A stretch of DNA of 57,753 bases from Enterococcus sp. (GTDB lineage Bacteria; Bacillota; Bacilli; Lactobacillales; Enterococcaceae): assembly GCF_022711995.1 (NCBI RefSeq), contig NZ_JALAHI010000130.1, positions 1 through 57,753 of the forward strand, in the 5' to 3' direction. The translations under genes and the position numbers were made by a program. The notes under the pieces were generated by a model, which saw only the letters and a program-made list of their open reading frames with translations, was not told where the DNA came from and did no database searches. Shown here in pieces: positions 1-8,040 of the stretch (its first letter is position 1; every line of letters starts with the position of its first letter).

Positions 1-285
1 GTTGTATTTGTACATTGTTGCCACGTCATCAATCCCACGAGCCAATGAAGAAAAGAACATATTGCTGACATCGGGAATGATTACACCGACTGTAGTTGTT
101 TTTTTGCTAGCCAATCCTCGTGCAACAGCATTTGGACGATAATCTAAGCGATCAATGACTTCCAGAACCTTCTTGCGTGTCGCTGGCTTAACATTTGGAT
201 TGCCGTTCACTACACGAGAAACAGTCGCCATCGAAACATTTGCCTCACGAGCAACATCATAAATCGTAATTGTTTGTTTTTCCAT
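1..285 (-). CDS. ccpA: Catabolite control protein A, N-terminal part
   Basis: This is the first 95 codons of a LacI/GalR-family regulator whose remainder lies beyond the left edge of the window. The start is the ATG at 283-285, preceded by an AAAGGGAG-like ribosome site. The translation begins [20 protein letters not shown], the helix-turn-helix typical of CcpA, followed by the hinge helix ([10 protein letters not shown]) and the start of the effector domain ([14 protein letters not shown]). CcpA binds cre sites when complexed with Ser46-phosphorylated HPr and controls carbon catabolite repression. It is divergent from pepQ, the usual arrangement in lactobacilli and enterococci. The kinase that makes its co-effector, HprK, is encoded at 6944-7879. 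The family assignment is firm; CcpA rather than a paralogue is supported by the pepQ neighbour. Confidence 0.93.
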   Translation of the reverse strand, partial: MEKQTITIYDVAREANVSMATVSRVVNGNPNVKPATRKKVLEVIDRLDYRPNAVARGLASKKTTTVGVIIPDVSNMFFSSLARGIDDVATMYKYN

Positions 286-362
286 GATATATCTCCCTTT
301 ATTCTGTTTTCAGAAAATCTTATTTACATTTCTTTGATAGAATAGCAAACTTTTTGCGAATA

Positions 363-376
363 TGCAACCGTTTTAA
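363..376 (+). promoter_or_regulatory. Candidate cre (CcpA) site in the ccpA-pepQ intergenic region
   Basis: The sequence TGCAACCGTTTTAA resembles the cre consensus WTGNAANCGNWNNCW, with one mismatch at the conserved C near the 3' end. It lies between the divergent ccpA and pepQ starts, where autoregulation of ccpA is known in related bacteria. The assignment is a motif match only. Confidence 0.45.
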
Positions 377-440
377 TTCTGCTTTCATGAAAACTTAGTC
401 AATTTTACATATTTACGGACAAGCATTCTCCAGGAAAGCG

Positions 441-449
441 TGCTAAAAT
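441..449 (+). promoter_or_regulatory. pepQ promoter, extended -10
   Basis: TGCTAAAAT is an extended -10 element (TG, one base, then TAAAAT) about 30 bases before the pepQ start codon. No good -35 hexamer is visible at 17-base spacing, which fits an extended -10 promoter. Confidence 0.55.
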
Positions 450-480
450 AGAAAAAGAATACTTGAAAGAAGGTTTTTTC

Positions 481-1581
481 ATGAATAAAGAAAAAATACA
501 AGAAATGACAACTTGGTTAGCTAGCAATCAAGCTGAGGCGGCTTATATTTCTAACCCCTCAACGATTGCTTATTTTTCCGGTTTTAAGAGTGAACCCCAT
601 GAACGCGTCTTGGCACTCTTCTTTTCCCCAGACAATGATCCTTTCCTTTTTACTCCAGCATTAGAAGTCGAAGAAGCGAAAAACAGCGGTTGGCCATATG
701 ATGTCATCGGTTATTTAGATAGTGAAGATCCTTGGAAAAAAATCTGTTCAGAGTTGGAATCTCGTTACCATGTTCAGCGATTAGCGCTCGAGAAGAATGA
801 TCTAACGGTTGAACGTTATGAAGCATTGAATCGCCTCCTTCCTGGCACTGATTTTTCACTAGATGTCACACCAATGATTCAAAAAATGCAGTTAACAAAA
901 ACAGCTGCAGAAATCGACACATTATTGGAAGCCGGTAACTGGGCGGATGTGGCCTTTGAGATTGGTTTTTCTGCTGTCAAAGAAGGCGTAGCAGAGATGG
1001 AAATCGTTGCAGAAATTGAGTACCAGCTGAAAAAGCGCGGTGTTTCTCAAATGTCCTTTGATACCACCGTTTTAGCTAGTGCCAATGCCGCCAGTCCTCA
1101 CGGTGTACCGGGTAAACAGCAAATCAAGCCAAACGAATTGGTGCTCTTTGATTTAGGCGTGATTTGGAATGGTTATTGCAGCGATGCTACTCGAACGATT
1201 GCTTACAAAGAACCGACTGAATTGCAACGGAAAATCTATGACATCGTCCTTGAGGCGGAATTGACGGCACAAGCCGCTGTCAAACCAGGCATCACTGCAG
1301 GACAACTGGATGAAATTGCTCGCGGGGTCATCGAAAGTTATGGCTACGGCGAATACTTCAACCACCGCTTAGGCCATGGTATCGGTACCACCGTTCATGA
1401 ATTTCCATCATTGATCACTGGAAATGACTTAGTGATTGAAGAAGGCATGTGTTTCTCTATTGAACCAGGTATCTACATTCCTGAACAAGTTGGTGTGCGT
1501 ATCGAAGATTGTGTCTATGTCACTGAAACTGGTTGTGTGCCGTTTACAAAAACAGCTAAGGACCTATTGGTAGTGCAATAA
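481..1581 (+). CDS. pepQ: Xaa-Pro dipeptidase PepQ (M24 family)
   Basis: This is a cytoplasmic metallopeptidase of 366 residues that splits X-Pro dipeptides. It has the creatinase-like N-terminal domain and the pita-bread C-terminal domain. The metal ligands can be read in order: Asp residues in LFDLG and CSDATRT, His in the GHGIGTTVHEF segment, and Glu residues in SIEPG and VRIED. The open frame could begin at a TTG at 463, but a GAAAGAAGG ribosome site ends 6-7 bases before the ATG at 481, so that ATG is chosen. The gene is divergent from ccpA and followed after 15 bases by an epimerase-like gene, so the two plus-strand genes are probably co-transcribed. A paralogous M24 peptidase sits at 33265-34329. 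Confidence 0.93.
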   Translation: MNKEKIQEMTTWLASNQAEAAYISNPSTIAYFSGFKSEPHERVLALFFSPDNDPFLFTPALEVEEAKNSGWPYDVIGYLDSEDPWKKICSELESRYHVQRLALEKNDLTVERYEALNRLLPGTDFSLDVTPMIQKMQLTKTAAEIDTLLEAGNWADVAFEIGFSAVKEGVAEMEIVAEIEYQLKKRGVSQMSFDTTVLASANAASPHGVPGKQQIKPNELVLFDLGVIWNGYCSDATRTIAYKEPTELQRKIYDIVLEAELTAQAAVKPGITAGQLDEIARGVIESYGYGEYFNHRLGHGIGTTVHEFPSLITGNDLVIEEGMCFSIEPGIYIPEQVGVRIEDCVYVTETGCVPFTKTAKDLLVVQ

Positions 1582-1596
1582 AAAAGGAGATGGCTT

Positions 1597-2469
1597 ATGA
1601 CAAAAAATGTATTGGTTTTAGGTGGGACACGCTTTTTTGGCAAGCACCTTGTCAATGAACTGCTGGCCCAAGGAATGAAGGTAACGATTGCTACACGCGG
1701 AAAAACACCAGACTCCTTCGGTTCTTCCGTTGAGCGATTGATTTTTGACCGAGAAGATGAAACAAGTATCCAATCGGTTTTGACGAAAGAAACCTATGAC
1801 GTGATTTATGACAATATCGCTTATACCTCAAATGATATCGACATTTTGATGCGTCATGTCACCACTGAACGCTATATCGTTACTAGCTCGATGTCTGTTT
1901 ATCCAACATTCCATGAAAATCTAGTTGAGCAGGATTTTGACCCTACCGCACAAGCTTATCGCCTGGTCACTTATGACCAAGTGAATTATGCAGAAGGAAA
2001 ACGCAGTGTGGAAGAGATTTTAAGCCAAAAATATCCGCAAAATTCAGCCTTTGTCCGCTTTCCTTATGTGATAGGCATCGATGACTATACCAAGCGTTTG
2101 TCTTTTTATATTCAATCTCTTTGTCAGCAAAAAGCCATGTCCATTGACAATCTTACCCACCAAATGAGTTTTATCGACTCTCAGGAAGCAGGTAAGTTCT
2201 TAGCCTTCTTAGGAACCAATACATTTACAGGTCCAGTCAATGCTGCTGCCAAAGGCACTATCTCACTGGCAGAAATTTTCACTTATGTCTCAGAGAAAAC
2301 TGGTCTAAAACCACTCTTGTCTCCAGATGGCGAGGCTGGGAAATACAACGGGACACCCCCTTATTCCATCAATGTAGCGTTAGCTGAAGCAAATGGCTTT
2401 CAGTTTTCTCAACTATCTGATTGGATTTATGCACTTTGCGATCAAGAAATAAAGAATGCCCAGAGCTGA
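1597..2469 (+). CDS. NAD(P)-dependent epimerase/dehydratase family protein
   Basis: This is a 290-residue Rossmann-fold protein with the nucleotide-binding signature GGTRFFG near residue 10 (LVLGGTRFFGKHLV), as in extended short-chain dehydrogenase/isomerase proteins. A clear AAGGAGA site precedes the ATG. It follows pepQ by 15 bases and is likely in its transcript. The usual YxxxK is not sharply recognisable: candidate residues are Tyr and Lys in VNYAEGKRS, which would match the YxxxK pattern. The substrate cannot be deduced. The homologues I recall are annotated as NAD-dependent epimerases or isoflavone-reductase-like proteins of unknown substrate. Confidence 0.8.
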   Translation: MTKNVLVLGGTRFFGKHLVNELLAQGMKVTIATRGKTPDSFGSSVERLIFDREDETSIQSVLTKETYDVIYDNIAYTSNDIDILMRHVTTERYIVTSSMSVYPTFHENLVEQDFDPTAQAYRLVTYDQVNYAEGKRSVEEILSQKYPQNSAFVRFPYVIGIDDYTKRLSFYIQSLCQQKAMSIDNLTHQMSFIDSQEAGKFLAFLGTNTFTGPVNAAAKGTISLAEIFTYVSEKTGLKPLLSPDGEAGKYNGTPPYSINVALAEANGFQFSQLSDWIYALCDQEIKNAQS

Positions 2470-2489
2470 ATCTTCTCTGGTAACAAAAA

Positions 2490-2719
2490 GACATCCGAAA
2501 GAATGATGACTACCTCTGTGATCATATGATTCACGAGGGGGGCTTTGACAAAAGTCTCCTACAAGTAACCATATCCGAACATTATATAGTATTGCTCCTG
2601 CGGTGCAGTGGCTCCTCGTCGCAAAAGTCAGAGGAATCTATAGCAATAGCATATGATTCGGTTTAACTTGTTGGATGATGACTTATGTCAAAGTCCCAGT
2701 CCATCTTCCTTCGGATGTT
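2490..2719. repeat. Long imperfect palindromic element between convergent genes
   Basis: The 301-base gap between the epimerase and the ytxH-like gene holds no gene but is highly structured. An outer pair, GACATCCGAA (2490-2499) and TTCGGATGTT (2710-2719), encloses a second pair, GGGCTTTGACAAAAGTC (2540-2556) and GACTTATGTCAAAGTCCC (2680-2697). Inside these come ACAAGTAA/TTAACTTGT, TCCGAA/TTCGG and AGTATTGCT/AGCAATAGC. The whole stretch could fold into one long interrupted hairpin on either strand. It could be a miniature inverted-repeat element, a repetitive extragenic palindrome, or a bidirectional terminator for the two convergent genes. Confidence 0.6.
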
Positions 2720-2770
2720 TTCTCATTTATTCTTTACGTGAAAAGCTGCTTCGTTGCGCAAAGAAAAAGA

Positions 2771-3451
2771 TTATGCTTCTGGATTGTTTTTTTCCATCTT
2801 ATCTTTTAATTCTTCTTTGGCCTCTTTAAAATCATCTTTCGCATCTTTGGCTTCTGATTTTGCTGTTTCTTTCACATCAGCTGCTTTTTTATTTGCTTCC
2901 TGCTTCAATTCATTTGTCGCTGATTTTGTTTCTTTTGCCGCATCATCCACGATTGGTTTCGCTTCTTCTGCCCCTTCTTTAATCGTATCTTTCATATCTG
3001 CTGCAGATGATTTCGCATCAATAAAGATGTCTTCCGTTGTATCTTGCACATCGTCACGAATGTCACCAGCAGAATTTTTGACTTCATCCGCTGATTTTTT
3101 AAAACGCTCAGATAGGTCTCCTGCTTGTTTTTTCAATTCTTCGACTGTGTCGCTAGAGGAACTAGCGGCGTTATCTTTTAAATCATCTACTTTTGCAGTT
3201 AAGGAATCGGTAAATCCTGAAGCCTGTTCTCCAAGTTTAGAGGCTTTATCTTTGGCGATTTCCACTATATCTGTACTTTTTTCTTTAGCCATATCGCCAT
3301 AATCAGAAGCTTTGTCCAATAAATCATCTGCTTGTTTAGCTAATTTATCTCGCAAATTTTTACCTGATTCTGGTGCTAACAACAAGGCTGCTACTGCTGC
3401 TGCTGTTCCACCAATTACTGCACCTAATAGAAATCCACCTTTTTTACTCAT
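2771..3451 (-). CDS. YtxH domain-containing stress/envelope protein
   Basis: This is a 226-residue protein with a short N-terminal hydrophobic segment (LLGAVIGGTAAAVAALLLAP, about residues 8-27), followed by the GKNLRDKL motif characteristic of YtxH. A long Lys-, Asp-, Ala- and Glu-rich helical region that looks like an apolipoprotein-type amphipathic helix or coiled coil makes up the rest. YtxH-type proteins are membrane-anchored general stress proteins of unknown mechanism. It begins 14 bases after a DUF948 gene on the same strand, a pairing common in enterococci and staphylococci, and an AGGAGGAATTTTA site precedes the ATG. The low-complexity tail makes the opposite strand open too; that shadow frame is not a gene. 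Confidence 0.85.
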   Translation of the reverse strand: MSKKGGFLLGAVIGGTAAAVAALLLAPESGKNLRDKLAKQADDLLDKASDYGDMAKEKSTDIVEIAKDKASKLGEQASGFTDSLTAKVDDLKDNAASSSSDTVEELKKQAGDLSERFKKSADEVKNSAGDIRDDVQDTTEDIFIDAKSSAADMKDTIKEGAEEAKPIVDDAAKETKSATNELKQEANKKAADVKETAKSEAKDAKDDFKEAKEELKDKMEKNNPEA

Positions 3452-3465
3452 TAAAATTCCTCCTC

Positions 3466-3891
3466 TTATTCTTGTTTATTACGATCTTTGAAAAACTTCA
3501 TTGCCGTTTGACCTACTTTACCAGCAACTGTTGCTTTTGCTGTTGTTCGCCCTAAGTTACCAACTCGAGAGACGAGGTTCTTTCCTGAAGTATTCAACTC
3601 TGAGACGCTGGTACTTAAATCAGCTACAGCGGTGAAAAGTGGGTCGATCGTTGCAACTTTACCATTCACGTCTTGCAACAACTCATTGGTCTTAACCAAT
3701 AATCCCTCCACTTCCTTTGAAAGGATATCCACATCTTGGGTGATGACCCGAATCGTAGTATTGGCTTCTTCCACCGTTTTATCTACTTTGGTCATCGTTT
3801 TGCTAACTTGCATCAACAATCGTACAACAAAAACGACAAGTACGACGAACGCAATCGCAGCAATCAGTGCTGCAATTTCTCCTCCTGTCAT
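3466..3891 (-). CDS. DUF948 domain-containing membrane protein
   Basis: This 141-residue protein has one N-terminal transmembrane segment (about residues 5-27, rich in Ile, Ala and Val), followed by a heptad-like helical region with many Val, Thr and Asp residues. That is the DUF948 pattern of Gram-positive general stress proteins. It is upstream of and probably co-transcribed with the YtxH gene. The function is not known; the two may form a membrane-tethered stress-response pair. Confidence 0.85.
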   Translation of the reverse strand: MTGGEIAALIAAIAFVVLVVFVVRLLMQVSKTMTKVDKTVEEANTTIRVITQDVDILSKEVEGLLVKTNELLQDVNGKVATIDPLFTAVADLSTSVSELNTSGKNLVSRVGNLGRTTAKATVAGKVGQTAMKFFKDRNKQE

Positions 3892-4011
3892 AAAATGTCT
3901 CCTTCCCCTTTTACATATATTAAGAATAGCATTTCAAACGTCGTTCGACAAATAAAAGACAATAGAAACTTGTTTTTTTTTGCTAAAAGCTATCCGCTTT
4001 CATACAAAAGC

Positions 4012-4055
4012 AGAAAAATGCCGAACAACGATGACTTCGCACGGTTGTTCGGCAT
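4012..4055 (-). terminator. Rho-independent terminator after galU
   Basis: On the minus strand ATGCCGAACAAC (4055 downward) pairs with GTTGTTCGGCAT, closing a loop of about 14 bases, and is followed by TTTTTCTGC. It lies directly after the galU stop codon and ends the hprK-lgt-gpsA-galU unit. Confidence 0.85.
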
Positions 4056-4061
4056 TGTTAA

Positions 4062-4982
4062 CTATTTGTTTTCTTTTGCTGGTTTTGGTTGTGACACTGT
4101 TTTTTCAGCGGGTACTAGTTCTTTGCTCAATTCGATCAAATATTCTTTGAGACTATCTTTGACTTCTGGATGTTTCAACCCATATTCGATACTTGTTTTT
4201 AAAAAGCCGAATTTGTCACCCACATCATAACGTTTGCCAGTAAATTGACGAGCAAATACCCGTTGCGTTTTATTCAAGGTATCGATCGCGTCCGTCAATT
4301 GAATTTCATTGCCGGCTCCTGGTTTCTGATTGGCCAAAATATCAAAAATTTCCGGTGTCAGTAAATAACGTCCGATAATCGCCAAATCACTAGGGGCTTT
4401 ATCTGGCGTAGGTTTTTCAACAAAGTTTTTCACATTGTATAATCCTTTGTCTACTTGCATGCCAGGATCAATGATACCATATTTTGACGTGTCTTCATGG
4501 GGAACATCCATGACAGCAATCGTTGAAGCATGGGTCGTTTCGTAGTCGTCAATCAACTGCTTAGTCAACGGGATCTCATCTTCCATCAAGTCGTCTCCAA
4601 GCATTACCACAAAGGGTTCATTTCCTACAAAAGCTCGTGCTTGTAAAACAGCATGTCCTAATCCTTTAGGATGGGATTGACGGATAAAATGAAGATTCAC
4701 ATCCGTCGTCTCTTCCACTAATTTCAATAATTCTGTTTTGCCTTTTTCTTGCAGATTCATTTCAAGCTCTAAATTCGCATCGAAATGGTCTTCAATTGGA
4801 CGTTTCGCTTTTCCGGTAACGATTAAAATATCCTCGATCCCTGATTGCAAAGCTTCTTCAACAATAAATTGAATCGTTGGTTTGTCAACGATCGGTAGCA
4901 TTTCTTTCGCCATTGCTTTTGTTGCCGGTAAGAAACGTGTCCCTAATCCTGCTGCTGGAATAACTGCTTTTTTTACATTCAT
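4062..4982 (-). CDS. galU: UTP--glucose-1-phosphate uridylyltransferase
   Basis: This 306-residue cytoplasmic enzyme makes UDP-glucose from UTP and glucose 1-phosphate, the donor for glycolipids, teichoic acid decoration and capsule. The N-terminal nucleotidyltransferase signature [20 protein letters not shown] is present, with further family motifs at VEKP and in the FVVMLGDDL segment. The length is typical, apart from a C-terminal Lys/Pro-rich extension of about 15 residues. It is the last gene of the cluster hprK-lgt-gpsA-galU, 18 bases after gpsA, with a strong terminator just behind it. Confidence 0.96.
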   Translation of the reverse strand: MNVKKAVIPAAGLGTRFLPATKAMAKEMLPIVDKPTIQFIVEEALQSGIEDILIVTGKAKRPIEDHFDANLELEMNLQEKGKTELLKLVEETTDVNLHFIRQSHPKGLGHAVLQARAFVGNEPFVVMLGDDLMEDEIPLTKQLIDDYETTHASTIAVMDVPHEDTSKYGIIDPGMQVDKGLYNVKNFVEKPTPDKAPSDLAIIGRYLLTPEIFDILANQKPGAGNEIQLTDAIDTLNKTQRVFARQFTGKRYDVGDKFGFLKTSIEYGLKHPEVKDSLKEYLIELSKELVPAEKTVSQPKPAKENK

Positions 4983-5000
4983 TTCTCTCTCTCCTAATCC

Positions 5001-6023
5001 TTACTTTTCAAGTGTAAACTCGTTTTCTTCTTTGCCGTCTCTCAACATGATTTCTTTGGCTGCTTGTTCAATCGCTTTTCCTTCATAAAGTACAGAATAA
5101 ATGGTTTCAGTGATCGGCATCTCAACATGTAATGCAGTAGCTAGCTCACGAGCTGCTTTGGTGGTTGATACGCCTTCAACGATCATTCCCATATTCTCTA
5201 ACACTTCTTCCAAACGATGGCCTTTGCCAAGTAAATTACCGGCACGCCAATTTCGTGAATGGACACTGGTACAGGTCACGATCAAATCACCGACACCACT
5301 CAACCCAATAAATGTTAACGGGTTCGCTCCCATGGCTACCCCCAGCCGACTGATTTCAGCTAATCCGCGGGTCATGATCGCTGCTTTGGCATCATCACCA
5401 AAGCCTAAACCGGCGATGGCTCCAGCACCAATGGCAATGATGTTTTTTAGTGCCGCTCCGGTTTCTACACCAATGACATCATTGTTGGTGTAAATCCGGA
5501 AGTAGTCATTCATGAATAGTTCTTGTACATATTTAGCTGACGCTTCATTTTCGCAAGCAGCAGTGATCGTGGTAATGTCATGGACAGCAACTTCTTCCGC
5601 ATGGGAAGGACCAGATAACACGACGATATCTTGGCGTTTGTCTTCTGGAATCTCTTCTGCCAAGATCTCAGATATTCGCTTATGGCTGCCTTGCTCCAAC
5701 CCTTTTGATGCATGAATGATTACTGGACGATTCGCTGCCTTTTCAGCAAATTCTTTGGCAACAGCCCGAATCGCTTTGGTAGGAACAACAAAAAGAATCG
5801 CGTCTGCATCACTGATCGCTTCTTCCAGAGCTTTCACTCCTAAAATATTTTCCGGCAGCTTCAAATCCGGCAAGTAATGTCGATTCGTATGGTACGTATT
5901 GATTTCATCGATTTGAGCTGGATTGTTGCCCCAGATTTTTACTTCATGTCCATTCTCGGATAATACTTGCGCTAGCGCAGTCCCCCAAGAACCGGGGCCT
6001 AATACGGCTATTTTTTGTTTCAC
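5001..6023 (-). CDS. gpsA: Glycerol-3-phosphate dehydrogenase [NAD(P)+]
   Basis: This 340-residue enzyme reduces dihydroxyacetone phosphate to sn-glycerol 3-phosphate, the backbone for membrane lipids and lipoteichoic acid. It shows the N-terminal dinucleotide fold ([10 protein letters not shown]), the ASKGLE and [10 protein letters not shown] motifs, and the catalytic Lys region [13 protein letters not shown]. The start is a GTG at 6021-6023, placed 8 bases after GAGGAGG; no better ATG exists. It lies 74 bases after lgt, and the two genes jointly serve lipid-linked envelope synthesis. Confidence 0.96.
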   Translation of the reverse strand: MKQKIAVLGPGSWGTALAQVLSENGHEVKIWGNNPAQIDEINTYHTNRHYLPDLKLPENILGVKALEEAISDADAILFVVPTKAIRAVAKEFAEKAANRPVIIHASKGLEQGSHKRISEILAEEIPEDKRQDIVVLSGPSHAEEVAVHDITTITAACENEASAKYVQELFMNDYFRIYTNNDVIGVETGAALKNIIAIGAGAIAGLGFGDDAKAAIMTRGLAEISRLGVAMGANPLTFIGLSGVGDLIVTCTSVHSRNWRAGNLLGKGHRLEEVLENMGMIVEGVSTTKAARELATALHVEMPITETIYSVLYEGKAIEQAAKEIMLRDGKEENEFTLEK

Positions 6024-6097
6024 GATGGAAACCTCCTCTGTTCATTTACAATAAAACTTCACTTAACTATTTTACCATATCCGTCGAAAAATAACTG

Positions 6098-6928
6098 CTA
6101 GATTACATATTCATTTTCTCCATAGGAACGGTTGTAATCTTTGACCTTTGTTTTTTTACGGCGCCAAACCAAAACAATGATCGCCCCGAAGAATAACACA
6201 GCTGACAACACTTGAGATACTCGGATAGGTCCAAACAAGTATAAGCTGTCTGTTCTCATTCCTTCAATAAAGAAGCGGCCAAAACCATACCAGATCAGAT
6301 AACCCAAGAAAACTTCCCCTTCTTTTAGCAGTCCTTTCTTTTTTCGAAGGACAATTAAAACAATAAACCCTAAGACATTCCAAACCGATTCATATAAGAA
6401 AGTGGGTTGCCGGTAAGCACCATCGATATTCATATTATCAATAATAAACTTCGGTAAATGGAGACTTTCAAGAAATGAGCGACTAACTTCTGCTCCATGA
6501 GCTTCATGGTTCATAAAGTTGCCCCAGCGACCGATCCCTTGTGCTAACAAAACACTTGGAGCCGCGATATCCAAAAAAGTTACTGGTGAAATAAAGTTGC
6601 GTCGGCAAAAGAAATACAGCCAGATTCCCCCAGCAATCAATGCGCCATAGATCGCTAATCCCCCTGAGCGGGTATTGAAGATTTGAATAGGATCTTTCAA
6701 ATACGGTTCTAAATCAAATAAAACATAATACAATCTTCCGCCGATGATTGAAACGGGTAGACCAATCAACATAAAATCTGTTACATCATCTGCTTTCAAT
6801 CCAACACGGACCGCTTCTCTGGTACTCAGCCACATAGCAATAATGACACCAGAGACAATGATGATCGCATACCAATAGATTGGCAGACCAAACAGCTCAA
6901 AAGCCACGCGATTTACTAAAGCTAACAT
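6098..6928 (-). CDS. lgt: Prolipoprotein diacylglyceryl transferase
   Basis: This 276-residue polytopic membrane enzyme transfers diacylglycerol from phosphatidylglycerol to the lipobox Cys of prelipoproteins. The family signature GRWGNFMNHEAHG and the conserved GGLAIYGALI region with its invariant Arg and His residues are present, among about seven hydrophobic segments. It lies 15 bases after hprK, the canonical low-GC Gram-positive order. Two lipoproteins encoded in this window, PstS and the phosphonate-binding protein, are expected substrates. The C-terminus is slightly extended with charged residues. Confidence 0.96.
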   Translation of the reverse strand: MLALVNRVAFELFGLPIYWYAIIIVSGVIIAMWLSTREAVRVGLKADDVTDFMLIGLPVSIIGGRLYYVLFDLEPYLKDPIQIFNTRSGGLAIYGALIAGGIWLYFFCRRNFISPVTFLDIAAPSVLLAQGIGRWGNFMNHEAHGAEVSRSFLESLHLPKFIIDNMNIDGAYRQPTFLYESVWNVLGFIVLIVLRKKKGLLKEGEVFLGYLIWYGFGRFFIEGMRTDSLYLFGPIRVSQVLSAVLFFGAIIVLVWRRKKTKVKDYNRSYGENEYVI

Positions 6929-6943
6929 AAAAAAAGATCCTCT

Positions 6944-7879
6944 CTAATTTCCAGAATTTTCTTCGATCAACTGTGTCAAACGATTTTCAAATGTTTGCGT
7001 TGCATCGTAGCCCATCGTTTTCGCCCGGAAATTCATGGCCGCAACTTCGATAATAATGGCTACATTGCGCCCAGTTTTCACGGGGATCTTGATTTGTGGA
7101 ATATCGACTTCACCAATTTGAACAGTCGTATCGTCCGTTCCTAGGCGATCGTATTTTTTATCTTTTGCCCACGCTTCAAGATAAACTGCAAGCTGAACCT
7201 GCATATAGCCTCGAACAGCACTGGCGCCAAACAGATTCATGACATCAATGATCCCGATTCCACGAATCTCAATCAGATGTTGCAGAATTTTGGGAGGTTC
7301 ACCAATCAATGTCAGCTCATCCTGTTTATAAACGTCTACCCGATCGTCAGCAATCAAACGATGGCCTCGCTTAATCAATTCTAACGCTGTTTCACTTTTC
7401 CCAATACCACTATCCCCTTGAATCAGCACACCCAATCCATAAACATCCACTAAAACACCATGGACGCTTGTACGAGCCGCTAAGCGTCCGTCCAAATAGC
7501 TGGAAAGTTCGCCTAACAAGCGTGAGGTGGAAATAGGGGAACGCAAAATGGCAATGTTATGTTCGCCACAGGCTTGGATCATTTCATCTGGAATCTCAAG
7601 CCCTCTTGAGACAATAAATCCTGGTGTATCCTCTGAACACATTTTACGCAAGACCATTAATCGTTCTTCTGGCATCATGCGTTCCGCAAATGTGATTTCC
7701 TTACTTCCAAATAATTGCAATCGATCATGGGAATAATAATTGAAATAGCCGGTCAATTCTAATCCCGGTCGTGAAATATCTCCTGTGATGATTGTCCGTT
7801 CCAAGCTTGTTTCATCCCCTTGGACGATTTCCAAGTTCAAAGCTTCAGCCAACTCACTGACCTTGACGGTTTCTGTCAT
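6944..7879 (-). CDS. hprK: HPr kinase/phosphorylase
   Basis: This 311-residue bifunctional sensor phosphorylates and dephosphorylates Ser46 of HPr. P-Ser-HPr is the co-repressor for CcpA (left edge of this window). The P-loop is GDSGIGKS (about residue 154) and the family signature is [16 protein letters not shown]. An open frame extends 8 codons further, but GAGAGGG lies 6-7 bases before the ATG at 7877-7879, and that start gives the usual family length. An extended -10 (TGATAAAAT, 7945-7953) lies about 65 bases upstream. It heads the hprK-lgt-gpsA-galU transcript. Confidence 0.96.
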   Translation of the reverse strand: MTETVKVSELAEALNLEIVQGDETSLERTIITGDISRPGLELTGYFNYYSHDRLQLFGSKEITFAERMMPEERLMVLRKMCSEDTPGFIVSRGLEIPDEMIQACGEHNIAILRSPISTSRLLGELSSYLDGRLAARTSVHGVLVDVYGLGVLIQGDSGIGKSETALELIKRGHRLIADDRVDVYKQDELTLIGEPPKILQHLIEIRGIGIIDVMNLFGASAVRGYMQVQLAVYLEAWAKDKKYDRLGTDDTTVQIGEVDIPQIKIPVKTGRNVAIIIEVAAMNFRAKTMGYDATQTFENRLTQLIEENSGN

Positions 7880-7944
7880 AGTAGTCCCTCTCTTCATCTC
7901 CATAGATTCTTCAGTCGCTTTGCATTCGCAAACTGTTCTTCTCT

Positions 7945-7953
7945 ATTTTATCA
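7945..7953 (-). promoter_or_regulatory. hprK promoter, extended -10
   Basis: On the minus strand TGATAAAAT matches TGnTAtAAT with one change. It lies about 65 bases before the chosen hprK ATG. The -35 region is weak. Confidence 0.5.
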
Positions 7954-8010
7954 TTCTATCTTAAAAGTTACTACACGTGTTATCGGAACTCCCTATTTCT
8001 TTTTATTTTA

Positions 8011-8034
8011 TGCTATTATTTCTAAAGAGGAGGG
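8011..8034 (+). promoter_or_regulatory. Extended -10 and strong ribosome site of the M3 peptidase
   Basis: TGCTATTAT (8011-8019) is an extended -10. AGAGGAGGG (8026-8034) is a near-perfect ribosome site 6 bases before a TTG codon at 8041, which supports the non-ATG start. The spacing implies a very short 5' leader. Confidence 0.55.
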
Positions 8035-8040
8035 ATTTAA

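Noticed and set aside
2754-3302. Long plus-strand open frame rich in Ser, Ala and Phe opposite the YtxH gene
   Set aside because: It mirrors the Lys/Asp/Ala-rich low-complexity region of the real minus-strand gene and lacks family features.
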